Origin: Lojkania enalia
Taxonomy: Eukaryota > Ascomycota > Dothideomycetes > Pleosporales
Assembly (NCBI GenBank): GCA_010094045.1
Contig: ML986641.1
Span: forward strand, 1-64,000
Length of the DNA: 64,000 nt
Direction: 5' to 3'
The first letter of the stretch is position 1. Every line of letters starts with the position of its first letter. The notes under the pieces were generated by a model that ran no database searches, was not told the DNA's origin, and was given only the letters and a program-made list of their open reading frames with translations. Position numbers and translations under genes: made by a program. Below are positions 23,562 to 34,672 of this stretch, in pieces.

Positions 23562-23927
23562 TTAGATATTAAGTGGCTTCCTGGAGGTGGTAAATCCAGA
23601 CGTTGCCACTATATCTAGGGGCTGAGTAGACTTGTTCTTACTCAATAAGGAATATGCGGGTAATTGCAGAGTTGCTGGACGTCCTATAGGCAAGACTCCA
23701 ATGAACGAGTTCCCAAAAGTCTCCAACGTCGTGCAACCATGCGAGCTGACACTAAAGATATTGGGCCTAAGAGTCAGGTACTCAAGATCCGAGGCGTCGA
23801 TGAGGTTTATGAACAAGGCGATATTGAAAGCCGAAGATAAGTTCAGTGCAATGGCTATGAGCGAAAAGCCTAATAGTAGATTTATCCAGGATGGGTATTG
23901 CTTCATGAACCTTGTAACATTTGCCAT
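23562..23927 (-). CDS. Small hypothetical protein with one hydrophobic segment
   Basis: ATG at 23927; 121 codons. A clear hydrophobic segment lies at about residues 15-42 (INLLLGFSLIAIALNL, then FNIALFINLI). The rest is polar. No family was recognised. An antisense frame of about 100 codons is open over the same bases, which lowers confidence that either is real. Confidence 0.25.
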   Translation of the reverse strand: MANVTRFMKQYPSWINLLLGFSLIAIALNLSSAFNIALFINLIDASDLEYLTLRPNIFSVSSHGCTTLETFGNSFIGVLPIGRPATLQLPAYSLLSKNKSTQPLDIVATSGFTTSRKPLNI

Positions 23928-24082
23928 TGGCTAAAGTCTTTGACTCACTTCCAATAGAGTAAGAGCAAGGCGGCAATCTGCGCTCAGTAAAGGGCCTATG
24001 GAATTAAATTATCTTATTAGTCTACCTAAGCAGTATAAGGGCATGCTATCCATATCGGCATACTATCGTAATATCGAATTAT

Positions 24083-26128
24083 CTAGTAGGCGGTCCGTCC
24101 AGTCTTCACCGTCTTCAGAACTCCTTCATCGGCTAACTTCTCAATCATGTTATAAAGCATAAAGTCGCAACCCCTCTTAACCACCATATTAATCGTAACC
24201 GGTACCATTTCCTCGTGGTATGTTACATTACTCTGATATGGCACTTGACCAATGGGAACGGTAAAATCGGCACACCCGAAAATGGGACAAATATTCGCAC
24301 CTGTGATCTTAGCAGTTTCCGGAAGAACGGCGAGGTAAGAAGCGTCTGGAGACTCGTTGAGCTCGCGCTCGCGGAATGAAGGGAGACCACCAGTGCCAAT
24401 ATCGTATAGCAATACAGATTCCGAGCAAGACTCAGGTGTGCTATATTGGAGGTTTGCTTCATACCATTCCACGCCCCGATTCTTGGTAACAAGAGCGGCA
24501 TCATAGGCGGTCTGGTTAACAACGGATTCATCGAAAGTCACCCAACCAGGGCGGCGAGCATAATCGATTGGTGGGAAACGGCCATTGAAGAGCTGCTTCC
24601 AAGTGGAAACAAGCTTCCGACCAATAACATCCCATGCGCTCCACCTGTTAATTACGCTTGTTGCTCCAGTAAGAGTTGTAAAGTTGCTCGCAATTGGATC
24701 GGTCCAATTCTGAACCGTTGCGGTAAAATTGAATTCCTCCACTGTCATATTGAAGATGCGGGACATGCTCGCAATAAACTCTTGCAGGATAGGCTCTGCG
24801 GCAGAGTTGTTAAGAGGTAAGTAGTCGACCGGGTACAAGATTGTCTTTGGGAAAGCATTGGTCTCTGGAACCTCCAGGGGAGAAAGCCCGGTAATCGAAA
24901 CGTCTTGATGGAGGCTGGGGTCGTACCAGGCCTTGGAGAATTTGATCCACTTGTACGGATCCCGCGAGAAGACGCCTGCTGTATCTGTGGCACCTCCAAG
25001 AGGAAGAACCCGCTCAAGCGATATCATGCCTTGGCTTGGTCGTTGACCATACGTACCGGAGACAGCAGCCGGTCTTCTCATTGAAGAGCCGGTATCACTC
25101 CCAATCGCATAATCTAGCCAATCATATGCTGCAATGGAGCATCCCCCTCCCGAGGAAGAAGCAGAACATGTAAGCCAGCCATCTCCACGGGGGTTAAATG
25201 GATAATGCTCATCTTGCCAGTCCCACGGATTAGCTCCAGAAGCAAATTGGGCAAGCTTCTGCTTCCCGACAACAACACCTCCGAGGTCCAGGATCTGTTG
25301 AACGGACGGAGCGTTGCTGTCAGCGACTGGAGTGATGTAGGCCCAAGCTTGGCTACCGCCGGAAGTCTGTAACCCTTTCACATCGTAGAGATCTTTGATG
25401 GCAACTCGCTCACCAGCTAAAGGCCTGTCATCATCCAAGTAGTAGATGCGCGAGGGTACCGGAATCATAGGATCCCAAAACTTGGGTAGGAATACACCGA
25501 GTGGCGAGTGGCTGCCGTTGCCATCATTTGTATCATATGCTCCAGAGAGAAACGTTCGGTATGTGTCCGGATATAGACGATATACCGTAGCAAAGCTAAC
25601 GGAATTTGATCCGAGCTTTGCGAGGTATGGCCCAGCCGGAAGATCAGCGGGAGAGCTGAGTGTGAGCTTGGAGAAACTGCCCTCCGCAGAAACCGATTCA
25701 TCTACAAACACAAAGCTCGTGTTAAAGGACGCTAGATACTCGGCTGCTGTTGGATCCAGTGATGCCTTCACAGTCGACGACACATATAATCCATGCAGGA
25801 AGTCGTAGTTGAAAACATCGTCGACGTCTAGATAAGATGCAATAACGCTCTTAAGGATATCCTCCGAGATATTTGGGACATCGGTCTTGATCACCGTGAT
25901 TGGAATCGAGGTGGCTGGTTCACACTCCGCGGATACGATAGCTTTCGGATGCTTCGTATTGGCGAGATAAGAAACGTCTCCAAGCTCGAAGATGGCATCT
26001 CCATACGGATTATCAAGAATAAAAGTATAAGAATTCCTCTTCATGAACTCCAGCGGGGCAGCATGGCACACAGTGATGGATAAAAATAGCGCGCTCAACA
26101 AGAGCCCAAGCGAAAGTCGTCCCGCCAT
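24083..26128 (-). CDS. Secreted amidase-signature family hydrolase
   Basis: This is a single-exon gene of about 681 residues. I start at ATG 26128 because only a GTG lies further upstream. Residues 1-24 form a signal peptide ([23 protein letters not shown] is the core). About 170 residues without obvious catalytic motifs come first. The amidase-signature core follows: catalytic Lys in [13 protein letters not shown], the Ser-rich loop [10 protein letters not shown] with the cis-Ser, and the nucleophile region [12 protein letters not shown] (usually GTDTGGSIRxPA). Many NxS/T sites fit secretion. The family hydrolyses amide bonds by a Ser-Ser-Lys triad; the substrate here is unknown. A similar N-terminal extension occurs on other fungal secreted amidases, as far as I recall. 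Confidence 0.87.
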   Translation of the reverse strand: MAGRLSLGLLLSALFLSITVCHAAPLEFMKRNSYTFILDNPYGDAIFELGDVSYLANTKHPKAIVSAECEPATSIPITVIKTDVPNISEDILKSVIASYLDVDDVFNYDFLHGLYVSSTVKASLDPTAAEYLASFNTSFVFVDESVSAEGSFSKLTLSSPADLPAGPYLAKLGSNSVSFATVYRLYPDTYRTFLSGAYDTNDGNGSHSPLGVFLPKFWDPMIPVPSRIYYLDDDRPLAGERVAIKDLYDVKGLQTSGGSQAWAYITPVADSNAPSVQQILDLGGVVVGKQKLAQFASGANPWDWQDEHYPFNPRGDGWLTCSASSSGGGCSIAAYDWLDYAIGSDTGSSMRRPAAVSGTYGQRPSQGMISLERVLPLGGATDTAGVFSRDPYKWIKFSKAWYDPSLHQDVSITGLSPLEVPETNAFPKTILYPVDYLPLNNSAAEPILQEFIASMSRIFNMTVEEFNFTATVQNWTDPIASNFTTLTGATSVINRWSAWDVIGRKLVSTWKQLFNGRFPPIDYARRPGWVTFDESVVNQTAYDAALVTKNRGVEWYEANLQYSTPESCSESVLLYDIGTGGLPSFRERELNESPDASYLAVLPETAKITGANICPIFGCADFTVPIGQVPYQSNVTYHEEMVPVTINMVVKRGCDFMLYNMIEKLADEGVLKTVKTGRTAY

Positions 26129-27433
26129 CTTTGGTGACGACACACCACGTTACTAAGGCAGCCATTACGCCTTTTATACATTGTGAAGTCAGCAATCACC
26201 TTAGGGGCGATAGTAATCCAAAGATAACGAAGGATTTTGAGATGCCTTTTAGGGTTTGGTGATGGGATAACGGAAGAAGAGACAGAGATCGTCGACTACA
26301 AGAGCGCAGGCGATGGGCTTGGCATGGGCCGGAGCGGGGCTTATCGTGAACGCGGCACAGTTGTTGCCGTTACTTTTGCCCACCCAATTACCAATTTTAT
26401 GGCAGGGATAGTCTTGATGAAACCTGTTTCTATAGAGCGCATACTGGGAATAAGTGCATTCGTCACCTTATTCGGGAAGAGGGCGTCTGGAAGCCAAAGG
26501 AATGCGAGCTAGGCTGCTGAACCGGCCCTCAGTTACGGAAATGCAGGAACACCATGCGATAGCCCTTGTGCCTGGGAGCAGACCGTCACTGTGGGGTCTA
26601 CCCGTTTACCTGGACGGCGGAGCGGCCAATGATAGGCCAAATCATGTGATAGATATCGATTTGGTAATCTAGGCACGAGCCTTGTTAGATATTTCCCATG
26701 AGTTACCCAGTCTCTAGGACTCTAAGCCGGGTTTCGCACGTGTATGCTCTTATATTTCTATTACTGACTAGTTCTATCTCACTGAAGACCTCGCAAAGGC
26801 TTTTTGATGCACTAGGCTACGATTTGACTTCCACAGAATCCACGTAGCAAGTCGGAAAAACAGGTCTCGCGACCTGCTTTGGTTACCTTCCTAGATCTCT
26901 GTACGAGTCTCCACACAGATGCCGTATCCAATACTTGACATTCCGCTTCACTATCCCGCTTCATGATGATCCATGAGCATTCGCAACACTTATATCCTAC
27001 TCCCTCGCCTTCCTAAGACACTAGTCTATCGGTGACTCCCCAAGCTAAAAATTCTTTCCCTTTCTTCGGCGGAAGATTAACCATGGTCCATGGCCGAGCA
27101 ATGTTGGAGAGTATTTCGGCCATGATAGCGAGAGAAATATCTGGAGCTAACACCGAAAGTCGAACCCTCGGAGCAGGTTCTACAGTCTAGAGGGACGGGT
27201 TAAGTGCAGGTTGAAGGTTAAGTCGAGGGGCATCGAGAACGTTTTGTACACTATTCATTGTCGGCGCAGAGTTTAGGCCAACAGCAGTCTTCTCTAGGCT
27301 AATGAACACATTGACTGAACTGTATTGTGTACGCATCTTGTAGGGCGGATCATTTCCTACGATCGTCTGGTTGGATATGTCGGTGTCTTCTATGGATACT
27401 ACGATTAGTCATGCAAGGCTTGTAGGAGAGAAT
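26129..27433. other. Intergenic, promoter side of the amidase gene, no gene seen
   Basis: About 1.3 kb upstream of the amidase start. A few ORFs under 95 codons exist (for example 26237-26512 plus) without recognisable features. No RNA gene or repeat was recognised. Confidence 0.45.
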
Positions 27434-27918
27434 CTATTCACTGTTGGCCTTATCCACGTTGTCATACGACTCAACTGAATTCAATGTCGCAGATTTTAGC
27501 TGCTCTATTAAATTCGAATCAACAGCCTCATTTACTAACAATTCAGCATCTACACCGCAGAAATATAGTGTCGATTCGAGACCCCACGTCTCCGGGTCAT
27601 TTTTTAGGAATTCAAGATCGAACAGGCCGCGATTGTCCTTCTCAATGAAAGACGACGGGAAACGCTTTTGTATGGTAATGGGACCCCAAGACTCATATCC
27701 AGTATAGTTATCTCTATTTCCGAGCTCGCGAGTAGGGGCGCCGATTCGGATTGCGTCTAGTCTATAGCCATCAACAGAATTGGGTCGAGGGACTACCAAT
27801 CTGTTGTACCCAAGTTTCAAGTTTGAACGAAGTCCTCAATCGTAGGACTCAGTGGTGCGTTTACAATTCGGCGGGCATCTAGAGAGCCAATCTCAACATA
27901 GGAGTCCTCAGATTCCAT
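27434..27918 (-). pseudogene. Frameshifted hypothetical ORF
   Basis: On the minus strand ATG 27918 opens 33 codons (MESEDSYVEIGSLDARRIVN...) ending in TGA at about 27817-27819. An overlapping frame, with no ATG of its own, then runs 128 codons to 27434. It starts LKLGYNRLVVPRP and continues with a plausible globular composition. Joining needs a one-base deletion or two-base insertion around 27820. Together they would give about 160 residues. I do not recognise the family. A frameshift in the genome, an assembly error, or an unseen short intron are all possible. Confidence 0.4.
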
Positions 27919-28821
27919 TCAAAAATATCCATTTCGATGGACTGAGACTGGTAGGTTCGAATAATGTGCAAAAACAAGGAAGAAGTGAATAGAGAAATGA
28001 TATAGCTTGAAGAGAAAGAAAATAGAATTACGGATGAGGTCGGTAGGCCTGACCCGAAGAACTGCTCCTAATAATTGTTGACAATCATTGGAACTCTCTA
28101 GAAGTTGTGGTCGTCAAGAAGATATTTTCGTGACGACATATTTCGTTTTGGGAAGGTGAGAGCGTACTTATAGTAGTTGTAGTTTAAGCTTGTGTGTACA
28201 CGTTAGCATGTGCCGTTGCATGAGTTTTATATTCTCGTTTGGCACATTGATGAACTAGTCCTAGTTCACCAAGGTCTTCGCCTTCATCGCCATTCGTGCC
28301 AGCCTAATGTGGCCTTAGACAAAAGGAAGGTAAATGCAAAACTACGCTACAAGGGAAACGAGGCCAAGACAACAACCGCAGCCTCTAAGCCCCGTAGTCA
28401 CTACTATTACCAATATAGATAGAAGTTTATTCAAGTATAAGATAATCTTAAGAAGCAGTGTCGGGTACGCTTTTGGACTGGCGGTCAACGTTACTGCATG
28501 CCTCCGTCACCTGTCAGATTTGACCTATTTCGCTCCCAAGCTGTGACTCTACGGGTGTGTGACTCCAATACTGGCGACGTGGCACAAGCTTTATTAAAGA
28601 AAGATAAATGCACTTAAGATTCAACAGGGAAGACTTATGTTCAATTACCCGAAGCGTCCCATTTATCACAGCGAACGATTAGGCATCATCGAGGGGGTGT
28701 TCTCTTATGGAAACCAAGGTACCAGTAGACTAGATACTAGAATCGGAGAATTGATGGGTATGCATAGCGAACTTGCTCGCGTTATTTGAGGAAGGAAATA
28801 TTCACATGCACTTTCGCTCTT
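27919..28821. other. Intergenic, no gene seen
   Basis: About 900 bases between two minus-strand genes, moderately A/T-rich. Two overlapping plus-strand ORFs of 70 codons (28210-28546) have no recognisable features. Confidence 0.45.
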
Positions 28822-29925
28822 TTACTGAACTTTTCCCCTCGCATCTACCGGCCAAATCTCTTCGATGACACCTTTACGATGAGCGTAATAGAAGTCGTGT
28901 AGGTTGATTGTAGGGTCGATGTGACTTGGGATCATCTCCACCTTATCCCCGATATTCAGGCCGGGGCCATCTGTCCAAGTCAGAGAACCATGCTCGTCTC
29001 CAAGGACTCCATAAGTATATCCCAATGTCTTGCATTCCGCTAGTCCACTGTCGGTAGACAGGGACTTCAGGCCGGTATCGATTGTTACACTCTTCGGCCC
29101 TTGCATGCTGAGAACCGTTGCAAGAATCGTCAAGCTATTTGAGTAGAAGGTACCGATCGCATTTCGGTAGTCCGTGTCCATAAAAAGGAAAGATCCGGGT
29201 TGAACCTCCGTCACCCCAGGCACTGTTACACAGAATTCAGCTGTACCTGTGCCACCGGTCGTGACAACCTCGATATTATGTCCTTCTTTACGAAAGGCTT
29301 CGCTTGTTTGCGTAAGTGTGACCATTGACTCGAGACAGCTCTTCTTCCTCTCCTCCCGATCATGAACATGCTGCAAATGCCCTTCGTATCCCTGCACACC
29401 AATCAGCTTTAGATGCTTCAAACCTGTCACGTGCCTTGCGAGCTTTAATGCGGGCTCGCCGGGCTGCACACCGGTTCTGTGCAGTCCGACATCCAAATCA
29501 ATGAGCGTCATGACTGGATCCTCAATGCCACTCTTCCCCAAAGCTTCATTGATAGCTGTAGCTCCAACCTCACTATCCACCACTATCCTGATAGTCCTAT
29601 ATTTTCGGAATAGCTCGACCAATCTTTCGACTTTCGCAGCTCCGATGATCTCGCACGTGATAAGTAGATCGGTGAAGCCCAGTCTGCATATTACCTCCGC
29701 TTCGCTGAGCTTGGCAACGCAACCGCCTTTTGCGCCTGCTTCACTAAGCTTTCGTGCGAGAATAGCGGATTTGGTAGTTTTGAGATGCGGACGGATGTTG
29801 ATGCCCGTTGAAAGGAGTTGATTCATGAGTTTGGAGATATTTGCTTCCATGAGATCGAGATCGACAATCATAGATGGGGTATCGAGGGAGGAGATCGGAT
29901 CTCCTACTTTGGGAGAGTATACCAT
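28822..29925 (-). CDS. D-threonine aldolase / D-serine dehydratase-like PLP enzyme (fold type III)
   Basis: Single exon, about 367 residues, ATG at 29925 (upstream in-frame sequence has no ATG before a stop). The N-terminal SSLDTPSMIVDLDLMEANI leads into the PLP-lysine motif RPHLKTTKS. The barrel continues with LLITCEI, LIDLDVGLHRTG and GVQGYEGHLQ. Glycine-rich phosphate-binding VTTGGTGT is followed by a C-terminal beta domain. The metal site near the C-terminus reads PSHIDPTINLHD, an H-x-D pair. H-x-D is what I recall for D-threonine aldolases, whereas D-serine dehydratases have H-x-C, so the aldolase-like assignment is favoured. Expected reaction: PLP and divalent-metal-dependent cleavage of D-3-hydroxy amino acids to glycine and an aldehyde. 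Confidence 0.85.
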   Translation of the reverse strand: MVYSPKVGDPISSLDTPSMIVDLDLMEANISKLMNQLLSTGINIRPHLKTTKSAILARKLSEAGAKGGCVAKLSEAEVICRLGFTDLLITCEIIGAAKVERLVELFRKYRTIRIVVDSEVGATAINEALGKSGIEDPVMTLIDLDVGLHRTGVQPGEPALKLARHVTGLKHLKLIGVQGYEGHLQHVHDREERKKSCLESMVTLTQTSEAFRKEGHNIEVVTTGGTGTAEFCVTVPGVTEVQPGSFLFMDTDYRNAIGTFYSNSLTILATVLSMQGPKSVTIDTGLKSLSTDSGLAECKTLGYTYGVLGDEHGSLTWTDGPGLNIGDKVEMIPSHIDPTINLHDFYYAHRKGVIEEIWPVDARGKVQ

Positions 29926-31680
29926 TCTCGACGTTCTTGGGCTGGTCGATGTTGAACAAATGCTTTCGTTGAAGAGCTTCCGAGATACTATAGATGTTGG
30001 GGGTTTCCTCAAGGGTGGATTTAACGATGATGAAAGTTAAGCACGAAGTATATGCTTAGCGCGCACCGTATAAGTCATTATATACATGCCTTGTGGTCGA
30101 CTAGTGAGACGTTGTGGGAGAGTGGATGTTACTCTGCAACACCTCACGGGCTTTACCCAATTCCGGTAAGCCGACGTTCGTACGTGGACTAGGCTACGTT
30201 GAGGTCAGCGGCCGAAGCCGGCAGCATTGTCCCGGTCCAAACCCAGGGTTAAAGTGGTGGTTCTAGCTATATAACTGTCCTCCTTAGTGAGGCTGATATG
30301 CGGGAGGAATGCCAGCTCGTGATACAGTATGCACTGACAAATGCGGATGTAGTTGTGATGTAGTTAAACGGCCGCTCTGTGATGGAACCTCATCTATGTA
30401 TTCTCGTCTCTCAAAACCAGCGGAAGTTGAAGCCATATTAACACAGCAGGGGGGAAGTGATTTTATAGCTTCTGGTATACCTCCGACAAGATAGTCACGC
30501 CGTCAATTGTGCTATTGGCTCCAGCTCCGACCATCAGACTGAATATATTTCGACCTTCCAAGAACAACGGACAATTATGTAAAGGATTGTTATTGTAAAT
30601 GGAACAATAATTTTCACGGGGCCCCGATTTAATAAGCTTCACTCCGTAACCTCCCATACCCCCAATAGGCTAATAGATCAGAACCGGACGTTTGGGGTGC
30701 TACCGTATCACCGAAGAACATGAGCGTTCGAGCTCCACTGGGTTTTTCTGGTGAATCCTAAATTTCAACCGTGAGTTTTATTTAAGAATCTCTAGTACTG
30801 AAAGATGCCTAGCAAAGGGCCTACTATGGTTTTAATATTCATGCATGCAGTGTGACGAAGCTAGCCGTTCTGCTAGCCTTCTGCAAGAATCATCATGTAA
30901 GTGATCAGGTCGCAGCATTTTTGAATGTACTTACCCAGGCTCGCGAGACGACCCAGCAATCCCAGACCTCGCTGGAGTGGAGTGCTCTACCCATCACAAC
31001 CCCAGTGGTGCTGGGTAGTACGACAAAGCCAACAACATCGTGTAGGAAATCTATCGCATAGCTGGTTTCCTCATATATCAGTGGCGCTTAATAAGAATAA
31101 ATGGTGTAGAAGTGCCTGGAATGACCTCCATGTTGCCTCAGAAGGGGAATGATGTGGGGATGATTCGAGACTTGGCCGCCCGTTGATCCTGTGCCCTATT
31201 AGGAGCGAAAAGGGAGGATCTAATGGCGAAAAAAGAGTGTGAAAACCTGTAGGTGAGATTTGTGTGCATGGTTTCATGAACAGGGAGATGCTTGATCCAA
31301 AGCTTAGCTTGGTAGAGAGAACTGTGATTCTCTTGTGCGAATCGAGGCATGTCACATCTTCAGTAAGGCTACAAGTATATTGTTTTGATTAGGTGATAAT
31401 TTTTATCATTGACTTGGATAAGGATGTCCCAATGAAGATTTTATCTTAAGCTAGGCTGTGTTAAGCTTTGACGGTGAAGGTGACGGAATTAGGTCGGCCC
31501 TAAACAATCACCAAAGTGTTGATATTTGTCAATATGTATTCACTTGTTTCTAGGGCTCACGCGCCGAGCTCTTTCACCAGATCCTAGATATTGGTTGGAA
31601 ATTGTTGCACTGATAGGCTGTTTGTTCTCTTCGCAAGAGCCACCCTCTTCCCTGCACTCTCTTACCTTCCTAACGCTGTA
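29926..31680. other. Divergent intergenic region, no gene seen
   Basis: About 1.75 kb between the PLP enzyme (minus) and the CYTH protein (plus), holding both promoters. ORFs are all under 95 codons, overlap on both strands and show no family features. The last 60 bases before 31681 are C/T-rich, as expected for a leader. No RNA gene was recognised. Confidence 0.45.
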
Positions 31681-32382
31681 ATGGCGCCCTCTCTGCCCCC
31701 TAGCATGCGCCCACATTTTAGCCCAGTGGCAAAAAGCTTACATGTACTGGAAGTAGAGCGAAAGTTCGCGCCAACGACCGAGTCTCTCGCCCGTCTTCGA
31801 GCAAACAACGGCGAGCCACGATTTGCGCTTCACCACCCGCTCCCGATTATCGATCTTCATGACATTTACTACGATTGCGGAAATACACTGATGCGAAAAG
31901 GTATCTACGTACGTCTCCGTAACGGAAAATGGGGCGCAAAAGTGCGAGTTGGTGGCGACTATATCAACTCTCGCTTCAAGGAATATCACGGGGTAGGGGA
32001 GGTTGAGAACATCTTACGGGGCGTCGGTAACACCAAAGACAAATTTCAGGGAGCACGCGTCACCGACCTCCTACCAGTGGTGGAGTTCAAGGCCAAGCGG
32101 GAAAGCTGGAATATCGATGGGTTCAAGGTTGTGGTCGATGAGGTCGACTTTGGACATAGGGTTGGAGAAGTCGAACTTTGTCAGTCTTTTGATCTTAGTG
32201 CGCGCTTCGCTCTGTCTAAGGATGGTAGAGGCATGGAGAAAGCCGGGGAGAAAATGGATTTCAAGATCGAAACCTTCATGCAGGTCCACAAATGGGCGTT
32301 TCCCAAGCAGGAAGGAGAGGTCATGGGCAAATTGACGGCGTATTTTCGATGGAAAGATAAGGTGGGTAAATCTGAGGGATGA
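31681..32382 (+). CDS. CYTH-domain protein, thiamine triphosphatase-like
   Basis: ATG at 31681; 233 residues, no intron. The frame is open upstream only from a TTG. The N-terminal HVLEVERKFAPT contains the E-x-E-x-K motif that defines CYTH (CyaB/thiamine triphosphatase) tunnel enzymes. Further conserved steps are IYYDCGNTLMRKGIYVRLRNGKWGAK, then VVEFKAKRE, then VVVDEVDFGHRVGEVE with alternating acidic and basic residues that bind metal and triphosphate. Such proteins hydrolyse thiamine triphosphate or inorganic triphosphate. The W-x-x-K pattern and overall length fit the thiamine triphosphatase branch. Probably cytosolic. Substrate not proven. Confidence 0.85.
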   Translation: MAPSLPPSMRPHFSPVAKSLHVLEVERKFAPTTESLARLRANNGEPRFALHHPLPIIDLHDIYYDCGNTLMRKGIYVRLRNGKWGAKVRVGGDYINSRFKEYHGVGEVENILRGVGNTKDKFQGARVTDLLPVVEFKAKRESWNIDGFKVVVDEVDFGHRVGEVELCQSFDLSARFALSKDGRGMEKAGEKMDFKIETFMQVHKWAFPKQEGEVMGKLTAYFRWKDKVGKSEG

Positions 32383-32865
32383 CGAGTACGAGAAACACAT
32401 GACTGAGGGAGGAGCCATCGAAACGACTAGAATGCCGCAATAGTAGAGATGCCACGTAGACGGGACTAATGTAACTTTACCGGGCTCTGATAACCTACAG
32501 GCACTACTAGGAAGCTAGAAAGATTGCGATTCCAATTAATACATGAGCTGAAATTAATTTTGCTCAAATTCAAAATTTCAAGCCGATTTATAAGAAGGTC
32601 TAGAGAGTGTATTCAATCTCGAGTGGGCTGTTTACATTAAATCTGATTACGTCATCCGACTAGAACGCCGAACGCGCTATGTAAAACGCCGCGAAACAGT
32701 CTTGATACATCAATCCCTAGTGTGCTGGCCATACAAACAAACCTAAGCCCTGTTATTCATTCTTCTCTTGGATTGCTCTTCGGCTATTGATTTAGGTATT
32801 TAATTGCGGATATTAGACCTTTTCAAGTCTCTTCCACACCGACATCTTGCCGCCCGATCTTCGCC
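32383..32865. other. Intergenic between two plus-strand genes, no gene seen
   Basis: About 480 bases with the 3' UTR of the CYTH gene and the promoter of the Mpv17-type gene. A/T-rich in the middle. No coding pattern recognised. Confidence 0.5.
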
Positions 32866-33513
32866 ATGCCCTCTGGTATGTTCCAGCAGACGTTCCAAGG
32901 CGCAATCCTGAGTTCGGTCTCGAATATACTTGCTCAATTCATATATACCTACAAAGAGAAAGTGAGAGAGGCCAAAGCACCACAAGCAAGCAACCCCACT
33001 AACTGATGCGTCTCATAGGTACCATTCTCACTCAATCCCGCGCAGACCCTCAAATTCGCGCTCTTCAGCGTAGTCAGCAGTCCGCCAAATATCGTATGGC
33101 AAACCTTCCTTGAGACCCAATTCCCTACCAATGTACCAGTATCACCAGCGCCGTTCGGAAATGCCAATGGCAAGCCTAAACCGCACAAAGGGCCGGAGAC
33201 CCGTGTGAGCAAGACTAATGTCTTGATCAAGTTCATATTAGACCAGACATTCGGCGCTGTGATCAATACGTTAATGTTTTTGGTATTCATGGGGTACGCA
33301 AATGCTCCGACTACGGGGAAAGAGACCCCGTGGAACTCAATCCAGCGCGAAATCGACAACAAATTCTACCCCATGATCATGGATGGATATAAAGTGTGGC
33401 CACTTTTCTCGTTAGCCAGCTTTCTATGGATCCCAGTAGACAAGAGAATTGTCGCTGGATGCCTGGTTGGAATTGGGTGGGGCATCTACCTGAGCTTGAT
33501 GGTGGACGCATAG
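32866..33513 (+). CDS. Mpv17/PMP22-family inner-organelle membrane protein
   Basis: Exon 1 (32866-32961) and exon 2 (33019-33513) are joined across a 57-nt intron with donor GTGAGA and a CTAACTGAT branch region. The product is 196 residues. The join gives FIYTYKEKVPFSLNPAQTLKFALFS in frame; I cite it as the reason for the splice. Family features are the SSPPNIVWQTFLE segment, then KFILDQTFGAVINTLMF, then WPLFSLASFLWIPVDKR and a final GIGWGIYLSLMVDA. These match the conserved FxFIPxxxR and WxxYLS ending of Mpv17/PMP22/Sym1 proteins. Four hydrophobic segments are visible. Location is the peroxisomal or mitochondrial inner membrane. Role: pore or metabolite homeostasis, not defined. Confidence 0.87.
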
Positions 33514-34672
33514 ATGGCGTGCTTTGTTGGTGCGTGGCCCCTCAACATTAACTGCCTGAGCGGTTCCTCTCAGTGGACACATGAATTATGTGCGTAACAG
33601 CCTACAATTTCGCTCAAAACTGTTCTTTACTTCTTCTAACACTCCCTGGTCTGTGTTTAATCGCCCTTCATTTCTCATCTCGCTTACACTGACCGAGCTG
33701 ACTTTCACAGCATTAAACGCAGACAGTATTACACTTGTCCAAAGCCGCTTGAGCGACGCAGCCCCATATTAGCTCACCAAGGCACGGCTTTTTGTCTAGT
33801 GCCTTAACGTCTTAGGTCAGCTACTTTGAATGCTTAGGAAATGTACTATTGCACCAAGATAGCTAGCCGCATGGAAGAAGCTTGACGTCATTCCAGATTA
33901 TCCGCAATTCGGGACTAGCGGTTGCGACGATGTACTCTACCCAGCGTTCCTTAACCAGCCATCCAATTGTTGCTCCCTGTAGTTGCTCGAGCCACCCATG
34001 GAAAGGTACTTGCTTTCGGTCCGCATACATCTTGGCATCGAAGATAGTGGTGACCATGGTCCTCGATTCATCGATCTATTTCTCTAATCTTGGCATCACA
34101 CAAGTAACATATCTCTGTCAAAAGATTGTCTAAGTGGTTAATGGTCCACATTTTTCATTAGTAACTGCGGCGACATAGTTTCGGATTTATCATACCTAGT
34201 GGTTGCAAGTTGATTTCCTTCCCTATGGGGACAGTGACACTACAGCGTAGGAAGGATAGGAGAGATCTTGCTTTCTAGGATTGAAAGACACCAATGCAGT
34301 TTCCGTAGCCGTGCCAAAAAAAAAAAGGCTATTGAACAAGAGGCCCCCAACTAGGAGGTCGCGGACGAGGTTTGGAATGTCGTCACAGCCGTTGAGTGTG
34401 GTTCGCATATTCTGAAGAGACATTTCAATCAACTCGATTTGGTCTTACTGGACACACATTGGGATACCATTTCTAAAGACATAATTGTTTTTCCAATCGT
34501 ACCCAACCACCTATCTAGTCATTCCGCTTTCCGCTTATCTCGTTCCCCCAGCTTCTGTAGTATCGAGGCCGAATGCTACTCAGTCAGCTCTTTCAATTAC
34601 CGTTTCCTTGTCATACCATCTTACCATAAACATCCTGGAATCTCAGGTCTCGAATAACCTCCGCACCCAGAT
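33514..34672. other. Intergenic with two weak minus-strand ORFs
   Basis: A 64-codon ATG ORF on the minus strand (33863-34057, starts MVTTIFDAKMY) and another open stretch (34223-34432) have protein-like composition but no recognised domain. They may be remnants of a decayed gene. An A run of about 13 lies near 34317-34327. The last 150 bases are the C/T-rich leader of the GH16 gene. Confidence 0.35.
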
